NCBI GenBank assembly: GCA_035293765.1 | Contig: DATGMF010000049.1 | Coordinates: forward strand, 1-45,924 | Direction of reading: 5' to 3' | DNA length: 45,924 nucleotides | Origin: DASRHT01 sp035293765 | GTDB taxonomy: Bacteria; Chloroflexota; Ktedonobacteria; Ktedonobacterales; Ktedonobacteraceae | In this document: positions 7,409 to 15,856 of the stretch, piece by piece | Position numbering within the stretch: position 1 is the stretch's first letter | Layout: every line of letters starts with the position of its first letter | The notes under the pieces: generated by a model | The model's database searches: none | What the model was told of the DNA's origin: nothing | What the model saw: the letters and a program-made list of their open reading frames with translations, nothing else | Position numbers and translations under genes: made by a program

Positions 7409-9291
7409 AGCTCACAAAGCGTTATATACGCCCGTTTTTGCAATTTCGGCAGTTGTTTTTGCTGGCATGGCGGGCCCAGCCGCTGTGTTTAACCTTGCTC
7501 CTTGCTATTCAGCTTGTTCAGGGCGTTGTGCCTGTGGCAACCGGTTATATCAGCAAAGAGCTTTTCGATACGCTCACCCACGTCTTTCAAGGGACCCCTT
7601 TTTCGCTGATAGCTCAGGGGCTGGTTGTGCTGCTCGTGGTGCAGGCAGTCCTCTCCATGATGGGTCAATTGACCACACCGTTGCAGAACTATCTTCAGGC
7701 TGAACTTGAGCGACACCTGTCTCTCTCGCTGCGCAGCACCCTGTATCAAAAGCTCAATGGTTTAGGCGGGCTGGCGCATTTTGAAGATCCGCGCTTGCAG
7801 GATACACTGCGGATGACGTCCAGCCATGTGCAATTTGTGCCCTTGCAGGCCGTCCAACTTTTGAATGACGGGGTACAAAATAGCGTCACCCTGGTCTCCT
7901 TTTTTGCGCTGTTGCTGGCTCTCTCTCCGTGGCTGGCCCTGGTGCTGAGTATCGCTGTTTTGCCATATCTCATCGTGAACCTCAAGCTCAATCAGCAGCA
8001 GTTCAGTCTTTTGATCCAGAACACTCCACAGGAGCGCCGCGCATCGTATTATGGGCAGGTGCTTTCCTGGCTGCCCTTCGCCAAAGAGGTGCGTCTATTT
8101 CACCTGGGTGACTATTTCTTACGTCGTTTCAGCGACACCACCCGGCAGATCAATGCGGCGCAAAGAACCTTTCAGTTGCGTGAATTGCGCTGGCAGGGAC
8201 TCCTCTCACTCCTCAGCGGCGCGGTAGCGGTCGGAGCGTTTGTGATAGTGGTGCTCCAGGCCTTCGCCCGGCACATCAGTGTCGGGGACATGGCGTTATA
8301 TGTCCAGGCTGTCGAGAGCGTACAAGCCTCCCTGATGATCCTGGTCTTTGCCCTCAAACAGATGAACCAGGATCTTCTCTTCTTCCAGCAGTACGAGACA
8401 GTGCTCTCTCTACATGACTGCATTGCTCGTCCCAGTTCGCCTCGTGCTATCCCACCGCTCAGAGACGGTATCACCTTCCGCGATGTTTCGTTCCGTTATA
8501 GCGAGCACCATCCCTGGACCCTGCGCCATCTTAATCTCTTCCTCCCTGCCGGAAGTACAGTGGCGCTGGTTGGCCTCAATGGAGCAGGTAAGACCACGCT
8601 GGTCAAGCTGCTCACCCGCCTCTACGATCCTAGCGCAGGGGAGATTCTCTGGGATGGGATCGATATTCGTGAGTTCACACCAGAAGCTTATCGCCAGCAC
8701 CTGGGAACCATCTTTCGAGATTTTGTTCGCTATGAGTTAATCGCTCAGGAAAATATCGGTGTGGGGCAAACGGAGCAGATGGAGAACCTGGCGGCCATCG
8801 AGGAGGCGGCGAAAAAGACCGGGATGCATGAGCGCATCAAAGCTCTTCCTCATGGCTATTCCAGTATGTTGAGCCGCTGGATGGCGGAAGAGGGAGGAAA
8901 CGAGGACGAGGACAACGGGATTGATCTTTCAGGCGGCGAGTGGCAAAAACTGGCCCTGGCGCGTATGCTGCTGCGCGACTGTCCGGTGCTTATGCTCGAT
9001 GAACCCTCGGCCTCTCTGGATGCCCAGACCGAGTACGAATTGTTTACCCACTTTCAGGCCCTGGTGCGCAATCATACCAGCCTACTCATCTCGCATCGCT
9101 TCAATACCGTCCGCCAGGCGGATGTCATTGCGGTTCTGGAACAAGGAAAGATTTCCGAGCTTAGCTGCCATACAGAATTGATGGAGCTTGCAGGGACATA
9201 TGCCAGGCTCTACAAGATGCAGGCTGAAAGCTACCAGAGCGATGGAGACCAGAGAGCAGATGCTTCAGTTGGCTCGACCAATATGGCATAG
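7405..9291 (+). CDS. ABC exporter, fused permease and ATPase
   Basis: This 628-residue half-transporter has about six membrane segments in residues 15-330 and a nucleotide-binding domain in about 345-600. Walker A is GLNGAGKTT at about residues 389-397, the signature is LSGGEWQ at about 508, and Walker B is VLMLDEPSASLD just after; the H-loop is LLISHRF. A GAGGAG site sits 8-9 nt before the ATG at 7405. The TMD resembles ABC transporters encoded beside peptide biosynthesis genes. The signature has Trp where Gln or Arg is usual, and the Q-loop region (GTIFRDFVRYELIAQENIG) resembles lanthipeptide and microcin exporters. Its substrate is unknown; a role in exporting the cluster product is possible but it lies some distance from the synthetase. 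Confidence 0.85.
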   Translation: MKLTKRYIRPFLQFRQLFLLAWRAQPLCLTLLLAIQLVQGVVPVATGYISKELFDTLTHVFQGTPFSLIAQGLVVLLVVQAVLSMMGQLTTPLQNYLQAELERHLSLSLRSTLYQKLNGLGGLAHFEDPRLQDTLRMTSSHVQFVPLQAVQLLNDGVQNSVTLVSFFALLLALSPWLALVLSIAVLPYLIVNLKLNQQQFSLLIQNTPQERRASYYGQVLSWLPFAKEVRLFHLGDYFLRRFSDTTRQINAAQRTFQLRELRWQGLLSLLSGAVAVGAFVIVVLQAFARHISVGDMALYVQAVESVQASLMILVFALKQMNQDLLFFQQYETVLSLHDCIARPSSPRAIPPLRDGITFRDVSFRYSEHHPWTLRHLNLFLPAGSTVALVGLNGAGKTTLVKLLTRLYDPSAGEILWDGIDIREFTPEAYRQHLGTIFRDFVRYELIAQENIGVGQTEQMENLAAIEEAAKKTGMHERIKALPHGYSSMLSRWMAEEGGNEDEDNGIDLSGGEWQKLALARMLLRDCPVLMLDEPSASLDAQTEYELFTHFQALVRNHTSLLISHRFNTVRQADVIAVLEQGKISELSCHTELMELAGTYARLYKMQAESYQSDGDQRADASVGSTNMA

Positions 9292-9299
9292 GAGGGCGA

Positions 9300-9404
9300 G
9301 AGATCCCGACAGGGTTTCTCAACAGTCGTTTGCAGGCTTTGACTGCTCGCGCCTTCGCCGTTCTGCATGAAAAACCAACTTTTGAGAAACCCTGGAGATC
9401 CCGA
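9300..9404. mobile_element. 85-bp MITE-like element with target duplication
   Basis: CAGGGTTTCTCAA at 9310-9322 is exactly inverted at 9382-9394 (TTGAGAAACCCTG). The 85-bp unit is flanked by a perfect 10-bp direct repeat GAGATCCCGA at 9300-9309 and 9395-9404, as expected for target-site duplication. The interior is too short for a gene. A 10-bp duplication fits IS4-type transposases. It lies just past the exporter stop codon. Confidence 0.75.
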
Positions 9405-9462
9405 AGGGTTGTGTTGCAAAAAGAAATCTCATCTGATAGGATGAGACAAAAAGGGAAGAGTT

Positions 9463-9699
9463 ATGGCTGCGCAATCCCTTTCAAATGGCGTCACTTTGAG
9501 GCATGATGAAGGAAAATCATACAGCGGTATGCTGTGCCGTCGCTATGGGCCAGAGGTTGAGGAGGCGTTGGTGCTGGCCTGGAACACGCTCAATCGCATT
9601 TGCACCAAACGCCTGATCCCGTTTTTGCCGGACCTGCTTGAACGCTTGGAGGTGCAAGGATATGTCCAACTCAGCCAGGGGCACGGTAGCTTCTACTAA
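9463..9699 (+). pseudogene. Truncated transposase/integrase N-terminus
   Basis: This 78-residue frame reads RRYGPEVEEALVLAWNTLNR followed by ICTKRLIPFLPDLLERLEVQ. It matches the N-terminal region of a family of large integrase-core transposases (YGPEVxxALvxlWexxnriCsKRLxPfLpelv). No catalytic core follows; the frame ends at 9699. A 7-bp stem (TCTCATC/GATGAGA, 9427-9446) precedes it. The fragment is probably inactive. Confidence 0.5.
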
Positions 9700-9771
9700 A
9701 TTTCTCTTCTCCGACCCTCCAATTTTGGGGCAACTCCACAATCCCACCGGCTTTAACATGGCGGGCGCAAC

Positions 9772-10107
9772 CTATGGATGCACTTCTTCCAGGACAACCA
9801 GATGACCTGTGCCATTTAGGGTTGCCAGCTCGACGTCCGCGATGCAACGCACCTTGACATAGTTGAGAGTGAGCGTACCTTCTATATGTGCCACCCCCGT
9901 ATGTTGCTCAAAGTTGACTTTGCTAAGGTCTGTGGCACTTTTGTCAACTCTTACCCCCAGATCGGTTCCTCCCCGCGTTTCGGTAAATTTGATAAACACG
10001 TAGCCCATATCCTCAACTCGTTTCCGAAACTCTTCCAGCGAGGGTTTAGGTCCACCTATTGTCACCGCGTGAGTTCCCTCAGAGAGGCGCTGCACAAGTT
10101 CATCCAT
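9772..10107 (-). CDS. Small conserved-looking protein, function unknown
   Basis: This 111-residue soluble protein has an ATG at 10107 and an AAGGAG site 8 nt upstream on the minus strand. It contains EEFRKRVEDMGYVFIKFTET then RGGTDLGVRVDKSATDLS, and a C-terminal segment GTLTLNYVKVRCIADVELAT. No signal peptide or membrane segment is visible. I do not recognise the family with certainty. It lies 90 bp downstream of another small gene on the same strand, and the pair probably forms one operon. Confidence 0.65.
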   Translation of the reverse strand: MDELVQRLSEGTHAVTIGGPKPSLEEFRKRVEDMGYVFIKFTETRGGTDLGVRVDKSATDLSKVNFEQHTGVAHIEGTLTLNYVKVRCIADVELATLNGTGHLVVLEEVHP

Positions 10108-10197
10108 GGGAAATACTCCTTATCCATACACTACTACTAGTTCTATACTTGCATTTTTGAGTAAACGATCTGCTGAAAAAGCGCCTGGTCGCAACGT

Positions 10198-10527
10198 TTA
10201 CGCCGAAACCTTGCTTTCCTCTGCCTCGCTGCTGTTTTTACCCGCGACCGTATCCTCTTCTGCGGTCTGCTCATAGGCGTAGCGTAGATCTTCGGGAATT
10301 TCGAATGCAAGGGTGTTTTTACAAAAACGTTGCCATTCCTCGGTCACGTTATCAAAAATCAAGCCTTTATCCGGTATGATAGGACTTCTCACTACGGTGA
10401 AATCATCCCAGAGATAGACTACATCCTCATCAGTGAGTTCCTGCTCGTTCTCCTCACGTTTTTCAGTCCAGCCGCTGAATTGCCTCAAGTCCTTTAAATA
10501 GTAAGCTTTACAATATTTCCTAAGCAT
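10198..10527 (-). CDS. Small acidic protein, function unknown
   Basis: The start at 10527 (MLRKYCKAYYLKDLRQFSGW) is chosen because a perfect AGGAGG lies 6 nt upstream; a longer frame to 10578 has no such site. The 109-residue product carries ELTDEDVVYLWDDFTVVRSP, then LIFDNVTEEWQRFCKNTL, and an acidic low-complexity tail (EQTAEEDTVAGKNSSEAEES). There is no membrane segment. I do not recognise it. It is the first gene of the two-gene minus-strand unit with the protein at 9772-10107. Confidence 0.65.
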   Translation of the reverse strand: MLRKYCKAYYLKDLRQFSGWTEKREENEQELTDEDVVYLWDDFTVVRSPIIPDKGLIFDNVTEEWQRFCKNTLAFEIPEDLRYAYEQTAEEDTVAGKNSSEAEESKVSA

Positions 10528-10779
10528 AACTTGCCTCCTGAAATGTTCTCGGTCGAAATCTCCGCCTCCTACAAGCACTCCTAACTCTTCCTCAACCCGG
10601 GCCTAAGTATATCCTTATGTATGAGAGGTATGCAATCCACTATCAAGGTATTTTTTAGAGTAGAAATGAGTAAACGGGTAGACGAGTTATGGTGCGCAGA
10701 CATACCCTGATCGCTGATCTCATTTTACCTCTACTTTGCACTGTTCCGTTTCGCGTTTACATGTTAACGGTCAACCATT

Positions 10780-10808
10780 TGGCCCTTCACTAAAACGGTG
10801 AAGGGCCA
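10780..10808. terminator. Bidirectional terminator hairpin
   Basis: TGGCCCTTCAC (10780-10790) pairs perfectly with GTGAAGGGCCA (10798-10808) across a 7-nt loop. It lies just past the stop of the minus-strand regulator gene at 10822. The following T content is modest, so it may end transcription on both strands only partly. The wider gap 10528-10821 holds nothing else I can support. Confidence 0.6.
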
Positions 10809-10821
10809 TTTCTGTTGTCCA

Positions 10822-11373
10822 TCAACATTTACGGCTGATATTCTTAATGTGCGTTTTAAGGGTTACCTCTGTAATGCAGAGGCGTTTGGCGATAGTTGGT
10901 CTATCGACCCCTTCTCGCAGCAAGCTCATAATTTCTCGTTCGCGAGGGGTAAGTAATTCCTCCTTGACTGAAGAAAATGCACCTCCAAACATGTTTTCCA
11001 TGATCCAGGACATGAGAGACGGTTCTATAAGCAGCGTTTCCTCAGAAGAACAGATGACGATCCTCAGCAAATCAGGAGAAACCTTGTCTGAGAGATAGCC
11101 ACGTATGCCGTACTTGTAAGCTGCTCGTAGAAACCTTATGTCTGGCTCAGAAGTCAGAATGACACATTTGTCCTGTGGAAGCATCGAAACATCTGTAATC
11201 AGCGATTGATTCACTACGAGCAAATCTAAAGCATAACTTTGCATCAACGTTTTCAAGCTTTCGCGCGTTGAAGCTTCGTAAATATTTGAAATAGGGATGT
11301 TCTCAAGGATGATGGTACGTAGCCCTATCCGAAGGAGTTCGCATGGGTCAGCGACCAAAACGTTTTGTATCAT
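10822..11373 (-). CDS. LuxR-type regulator with degenerate receiver domain
   Basis: The start at 11373 (MIQNVLVADPCELLRIGLRT) is set by AGGAG about 8 nt upstream; the longer frame to 11523 lacks a site. The 183-residue product has a receiver-like fold (about 1-115) and a LuxR helix-turn-helix (about 135-183, ELLTPREREIMSLLREGVDR). The receiver lacks key residues: the phospho-Asp position reads VVNQSL (Asn), the Lys of GYLLK reads GYLSD, and the second acidic residue of the N-terminal pair is Pro. Phosphorylation is therefore unlikely. It is a paralog of the regulator at 19070-19636. It probably controls the neighbouring exporter or biosynthetic genes. Confidence 0.8.
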   Translation of the reverse strand: MIQNVLVADPCELLRIGLRTIILENIPISNIYEASTRESLKTLMQSYALDLLVVNQSLITDVSMLPQDKCVILTSEPDIRFLRAAYKYGIRGYLSDKVSPDLLRIVICSSEETLLIEPSLMSWIMENMFGGAFSSVKEELLTPREREIMSLLREGVDRPTIAKRLCITEVTLKTHIKNISRKC

Positions 11374-11757
11374 AATCAATTTTCTCCTGATATTTTTTGT
11401 TGATATCAGCCCAGCTCGAATCGAGCTGCTGCTAGAGGGCTCAAATGTGGGAATGGAGTCAATGCAAGATCCGTCAAAATGGTAATAAAGCAGTAAGTAC
11501 TGGTGCAGATCGAGAATCCGCACAGATTGAAAAATATTCTTAGCCGAATGATGATACTATTGAAACCAAAAATGCTCATGTTTTATGATCCCGAAGAGCT
11601 TTGACCCTGGTACCGTGTCAGCTCATTAAGTATATTAGACATCAATAACAACAACATATCTTAATTATGTATCGTAATTTTATTATCATGTGTTATACAT
11701 TTTTGTCAAGAAGCTGCACTTTTGTACAGGGTGAGCGGGTACGCCTGGAGTTGTTCC

Positions 11758-11920
11758 GAGAGAAGTCCAGGGCTGTTGCAAAGTCGGGAATACCGTCTGC
11801 CAAGCGGGGGTCAAGGGGGCGGCAGCCTCCTTGCGGGGAGTGGGGTGTCCCCACTTTTTCCTCTTCTCCCCGCCGCCGAAGGCGGCAAAAAAGACTTTGC
11901 AACAGCCCTGAGAGAAGTCC
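11758..11920. mobile_element. 141-bp MITE-like element with 17-bp terminal repeats
   Basis: AGGGCTGTTGCAAAGTC at 11769-11785 is perfectly inverted at 11893-11909. The unit is flanked by the 11-bp direct repeat GAGAGAAGTCC (11758-11768 and 11910-11920). The GC-rich interior has no gene. Its end sequence and target duplication resemble the 85-bp element at 9310-9394, so both may be mobilised by related IS4-type transposases. It inserted directly upstream of the exporter promoter candidate. Confidence 0.8.
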
Positions 11921-11928
11921 TATCGATA

Positions 11929-11957
11929 TTGACAAAGATAAAAATTTTAGATAGACT
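11929..11957 (+). promoter_or_regulatory. Sigma-70-type promoter candidate for exporter leader
   Basis: TTGACA (11929-11934) and TAGACT (11952-11957) are separated by 17 bp. The -35 box is a perfect match. Transcription would start near 11964 and give a leader of about 300 nt before the exporter ATG at 12262. The downstream half of the MITE ends only 9 bp before the direct repeat that precedes this promoter. Confidence 0.5.
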
Positions 11958-12085
11958 TTGCGAAGAAGTGATGAAGACGATATCACGCTATAGAGGCGCT
12001 CTTAGTGAGAGAGCGCGCTTCGATGATAATTTGTCTTTCTGAATTTTAGGGTGTTCTCGCATAAAATAAGCAAATATATCATTCG

Positions 12086-12120
12086 CTTCTGTCCAAAGGG
12101 ATACAGAAGTGGCGGAGCTT
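12086..12120 (+). promoter_or_regulatory. Leader hairpin followed by TGGCGGAGCTT element
   Basis: CTTCTGT (12086-12092) pairs with ACAGAAG (12103-12109), and the element TGGCGGAGCTT follows at once (12110-12120). The 13-mer AGTGGCGGAGCTT (12108-12120) recurs in the leader of the megasynthase at 28202-28214, also beside a hairpin. A second copy of ACAGAAG at 12125-12131 offers an alternative partner for CTTCTGT. I infer a recruitment site for the NusG paralog encoded at 18478-19017. Confidence 0.45.
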
Positions 12121-12127
12121 TCCTACA

Positions 12128-12170
12128 GAAGAGATAATGCAGTATGCTGCAATCTCTTCCCCCCTTTTTT
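12128..12170 (+). terminator. Intrinsic terminator-like hairpin in exporter leader
   Basis: GAAGAGAT (12128-12135) pairs with ATCTCTTC (12152-12159); inside it GCAG and CTGC (12139-12150) form a second stem. Five C and then six T follow (12160-12170). It lies upstream of the exporter start, so it would act as an attenuator rather than an end-of-gene terminator. Confidence 0.6.
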
Positions 12171-12261
12171 CTTGCTAGATCCAGCACAGATTGCTATTGA
12201 CTAAAGAATTCTTCATCTATCCTTTGCTATTGTGTTATCCGCGAATTATGAGGAAAAACCT

Positions 12262-14331
12262 ATGATGCAGCCTGGCGGCAAAAGTTTATCGGCATTTGCA
12301 CAGGAGCAAAAAGAGCGTGGCCGAAAAACAGATTTTCAGACAATAAAACGCATAGTTCGGACTTTTGGTCCTTATAAATTGCAGGTAGCTCTCTTGTTCG
12401 TTGTTCTGCTCATCGCGACTGTACTCGGTATTGTTAATCCGCTGCTGATCAGGGCTATTCTGGATGATGCCGTATTGAGCCGGAATGTATTTCATTTGTT
12501 TCTTTATGCCGGGGCCGCGCTGGTTGCAGCTTTTTTCACAGGCATGATGGGTGTTGCGCAGACTTATTTAAACAGTTTCGTTGGGCAAAATGTGATGCGA
12601 AATTTTCGCGATGAATTATATACAAAAATGCAAATAATGTCGCTCCATTTTTTTACGTCCACCCGTACAGGAGAGATTCAATCCCGCCTTTCAAACGACA
12701 TCAACGGAGCACAGACTGCGGTCACCGATACCTTTGTTGGGGCAATACTAAGTGTTCTCAACATTATTATAACCGCCATAACTATGACCTATATCAGCCC
12801 ATTACTCACATTGATCTCCCTTCTGCTATTGCCATTTTTTCTCTATATTACATATAAAACTGGAAAAATGCGGCGCCAGACGGTTTCATTATTACAACAG
12901 ACTATGGCGTCTTTGCTTGCTTTGATGCAAGAGACGCTTTCAATTAGCGGTGTGCTCTTGATCAAATCTATGGGCCGTCAAGAGATGGTGTTGCAACGAT
13001 TTAAGGATGAGAACAAAAAGCTGATGAACCTGGGAATACGGCAGCAGATGATTGGGCGCTGGGTCATGTTTCTCTTTGATGTGTTTTTTACTTTTACGCC
13101 TGCTATCATCTATGTAGTGGCTGGTTGGCAAATCATCCATGCCGGTCAAAATGCTGGGATCACAGTGGGGGGAATTGTGGCTTTTACCGCTCTCCAGAGC
13201 AAGCTGTTTAATGCCTTTGGACAGTTTTTTCCGCTTCAGCTCAATTTACAGGGGGCGCTTGCAGTATTTGATCGCATTTTTGAATATCTGGATCTGCCTG
13301 TTGATATCCAGGACAGGCCAGGGGCAGTTGATTTGCCGGTAGAGCGGGTACGTGGGGAACTGGTGTTTAGAGACGTCTCCTTTGCTTATAGCCATGTACG
13401 TCCAGAGGCAGTACCTAAGCATGATAGTAGCGGGGAAGAATCTTCATTGCCTGGAGAGGTATACAGCATGATTGAGCCAACGAGCGGCCAGAAAACGTCT
13501 CTGTATCGCTGGCGCAAGATCAGGCTCAGTCCTTACGAATACCGTTCCAGGTGGATGGGTATCTCAGTATCCTCAAACGGGGAGTCAGAGGTGCCGGAGG
13601 ATGTGAGTAGAACTCAGACGCTTGATGCTATATCGTTTACCATCTCTCCAGGCCAGCTGGTTGCCCTGGTTGGGCCTAGTGGCGCAGGAAAAACCACTGT
13701 TACCTATCTCATTCCTCGGTTTTATGATGTCAATCGTGGCGTAATTGAGATTGATGGATATAACATTAAAGATATCAAATTAAAATCCCTCAGTAATTTG
13801 GTCGGTATCGTTACGCAAGAAACTTTTCTATTTCATGATTCTATTCGAGAAAACCTGCTGTATGCGCGTCCTCAGGCTACGGAAGAAGAGATTGTGCAAG
13901 CAGCAAAGGCTGCCGCTATTCATGACCGGATTATGGAGCTGGATCAGGGCTATGACACGATTGTAGGAGAACGAGGCTATAAGCTTTCGGGCGGAGAAAA
14001 GCAGCGCATTGCTCTGGCGCGCGTGATCCTCAAAAATCCTCGTATTCTGATTTTAGATGAAGCGACTAGTTCACTGGATACCTACTCTGAACGTTTAGTT
14101 CAGATGGCATTGGAAAGGCTGATGAAGAACCGAACCACAATCGCGGTCGCTCATCGCCTCTCAACGATTCTGGCTGCCGATCTGATCCTTGTCCTGGACA
14201 AAGGGAGAATCGTTGAGCGAGGAACGCATAAGGACCTCCTGAACTGCAATGGGTTGTATGCAAAGCTATTCTATCAGCAATTTGAGCAACAACTTATCAA
14301 ACAGCCCTCTGTGTCCGGTAATGTATCTTAG
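12262..14331 (+). CDS. ABC exporter with unusual insertion in ATPase domain
   Basis: The start ATG at 12262 follows TGAGGA with good spacing; an earlier in-frame start at 12232 has none. The 689-residue half-transporter has six membrane segments (about 40-320) and a nucleotide-binding domain. Walker A is GPSGAGKTT (about 471-479), the signature is LSGGEKQRIALAR (about 575), Walker B is ILILDEATSSLD, and the H-loop is AVAHRLST. It resembles MsbA/LmrA-type lipid and drug exporters. About 75 extra residues (378-452, rich in Ser, Glu, Arg) interrupt the ATPase domain between the first strand (VSFAYSH) and LDAISF, where related proteins have only a few. Its position after the regulators makes it the best candidate exporter of the lipopeptide. 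Confidence 0.85.
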   Translation: MMQPGGKSLSAFAQEQKERGRKTDFQTIKRIVRTFGPYKLQVALLFVVLLIATVLGIVNPLLIRAILDDAVLSRNVFHLFLYAGAALVAAFFTGMMGVAQTYLNSFVGQNVMRNFRDELYTKMQIMSLHFFTSTRTGEIQSRLSNDINGAQTAVTDTFVGAILSVLNIIITAITMTYISPLLTLISLLLLPFFLYITYKTGKMRRQTVSLLQQTMASLLALMQETLSISGVLLIKSMGRQEMVLQRFKDENKKLMNLGIRQQMIGRWVMFLFDVFFTFTPAIIYVVAGWQIIHAGQNAGITVGGIVAFTALQSKLFNAFGQFFPLQLNLQGALAVFDRIFEYLDLPVDIQDRPGAVDLPVERVRGELVFRDVSFAYSHVRPEAVPKHDSSGEESSLPGEVYSMIEPTSGQKTSLYRWRKIRLSPYEYRSRWMGISVSSNGESEVPEDVSRTQTLDAISFTISPGQLVALVGPSGAGKTTVTYLIPRFYDVNRGVIEIDGYNIKDIKLKSLSNLVGIVTQETFLFHDSIRENLLYARPQATEEEIVQAAKAAAIHDRIMELDQGYDTIVGERGYKLSGGEKQRIALARVILKNPRILILDEATSSLDTYSERLVQMALERLMKNRTTIAVAHRLSTILAADLILVLDKGRIVERGTHKDLLNCNGLYAKLFYQQFEQQLIKQPSVSGNVS

Positions 14332-14538
14332 GACCAAGCCTCTCGGGAGATTGCTACCACATACCTGGGCGATTCCAGAAAAAAGCAGAAGGCTGTCGAT
14401 GTGAATCGCTATTAGAGCCATATCGTGTGTCCTGAAGGTCTCAGGGCATACTATGGGCGTGTTGAAAACAGCCTTTGTGTCAAGCTAGTGTACCTGTATA
14501 TTCATGTGTTTTATAACACGAGGAAAGGATGAACAATC

Positions 14539-15612
14539 ATGGAGAAAAGGCCAAGTCTAAAGGAGAGCCTGCGCAAAAATATCCGTGAGAAACGCGAAGA
14601 GATCAATCTGGCTGAAATGAGCCTGACCAGAGCGAGTTATCTCGCTCCAGAGGAACCAATGCCCCTGGTAATACAGCCGACCATGCAGGGGGTAAACCTG
14701 GCGAGCTGGGCATCTAATAATCGCGAGTATATCCAAAACCAGCTCGCCGTGCATGGAGCAATCTTGTTCCGTAATTTTGTTGTAGACTCGCCAGTAAAAT
14801 TCGAAGAATTCGCCCGCTCGGTCTCTAATGATGGTGAGCTATTTGATGAATATGGCGATCTTCCCCGTGATACTCCTGGAGCAAAGGTGTACCATTCCAC
14901 GCCGTATCCTGCGGATAAATCTATCCTCTTTCACAATGAAAGCTCACATATGCATCGCTGGCCTATGAAAATTCTTTTCTACTGTGTAAAACCGGCGGAA
15001 GAGGGAGGCGCAACGCCCATTATTGACTGTCGAAAAACCTATCAGGCATTGGATCCAACCATTAGACGGCTCATGACCGAGAAAAAACTCATGTATGTTC
15101 GTAACTTCATCGAAGGGTTAGATGTTAGCTGGCAGCAATTTTTTCAGACATCAGATAAGAAGAAAGTAGAAGATTATTGCCGCAAAGCTGGCATTGATTT
15201 TGAGTGGAAAGGCGAGCATCAGTTAACTACAAGGCAGGTCTGTCAGGCCGTAGCCAGGCACCCTATGACAGGTGATATGCTGTTTTTCAATCAAATCCAG
15301 CTGCATCACATCTACTGCCTTGATCCAGATGTAAAAGCGTCGATGCTTTCGATGTTCAGTGAACATGACTTGCCCAGAAATGTCTATTATGGCGATGGTA
15401 CACCGATTGAGGATTCTGTCGTGGCGGAAATCAGCGAGATGTACGACCAGCAGGCTAAACGCTTCCAATGGCAGGCAGGCGATGTCATTTTACTTGATAA
15501 TATGATGGTTGCTCATTCTCGTGATCCATTTAAGGGCACACGGAAGATCCTGGTGGCGATGGCAGAAATCGTGCATCAAAAGGATATGCCGCCGGTCCCT
15601 CTGGGTTCATAA
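14539..15612 (+). CDS. SyrP/TauD-like Fe(II)/2-oxoglutarate oxygenase
   Basis: This 357-residue member of the TauD/TfdA superfamily uses Fe(II), 2-oxoglutarate and O2. The iron-binding triad is visible as H132-x-E134 (SILFHNESSHMHRWPMKI) and H326 (MMVAHSRDPF), with R335 (GTRKILVAMAE) for 2-oxoglutarate. The HNExSxxHxWPMKIxFyC pattern is that of SyrP, which hydroxylates the beta-carbon of Asp held on an NRPS carrier protein. That fits the Asp-like adenylation domain in the megasynthase, but free-amino-acid hydroxylation cannot be excluded. Two hairpins follow the stop, so the gene may be transcribed alone. Confidence 0.75.
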   Translation: MEKRPSLKESLRKNIREKREEINLAEMSLTRASYLAPEEPMPLVIQPTMQGVNLASWASNNREYIQNQLAVHGAILFRNFVVDSPVKFEEFARSVSNDGELFDEYGDLPRDTPGAKVYHSTPYPADKSILFHNESSHMHRWPMKILFYCVKPAEEGGATPIIDCRKTYQALDPTIRRLMTEKKLMYVRNFIEGLDVSWQQFFQTSDKKKVEDYCRKAGIDFEWKGEHQLTTRQVCQAVARHPMTGDMLFFNQIQLHHIYCLDPDVKASMLSMFSEHDLPRNVYYGDGTPIEDSVVAEISEMYDQQAKRFQWQAGDVILLDNMMVAHSRDPFKGTRKILVAMAEIVHQKDMPPVPLGS

Positions 15613-15646
15613 AATTCCTGCCAACCACTCTACTCTTTTGGGTTGT

Positions 15647-15711
15647 GCTTTGCTCATGCAAAGCGTTAATGGCCTTCTCTATGTTTTTCTCAATGGGGAG
15701 GCCATCTTTTT
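15647..15711 (+). terminator. Tandem hairpins after the oxygenase gene
   Basis: GCTTTGC (15647-15653) pairs with GCAAAGC (15658-15664) over a 4-nt loop. Next, ATGGCCT (15669-15675) pairs with AGGCCAT (15699-15705) and is followed by CTTTTT. The second is the likely terminator. Confidence 0.55.
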
Positions 15712-15856
15712 ACTTGAGGCGATCACAAAGAGAGAAGACGTCTTCACGGTTTATTAAGGACGCTTATGAATCACTTATGCTATCGCTTGGATGACATGAA
15801 ACTTTTGCTCTGTTCGTTACTTATTTTCAAATACACTTTGTTAAGGAGGGAGCGTG

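Larger units (their letters stand above)
11374..12261. other. Long intergenic region with MITE, promoter and leader switch
   Basis: These 888 bp separate the divergent regulator and exporter genes. They contain an AT-rich part (11520-11700), a 141-bp MITE-like element, a promoter candidate at 11929-11957 and a leader of about 300 nt with a hairpin, a TGGCGGAGCTT element and a terminator-like structure, all listed separately. I see no gene in it. Confidence 0.7.
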
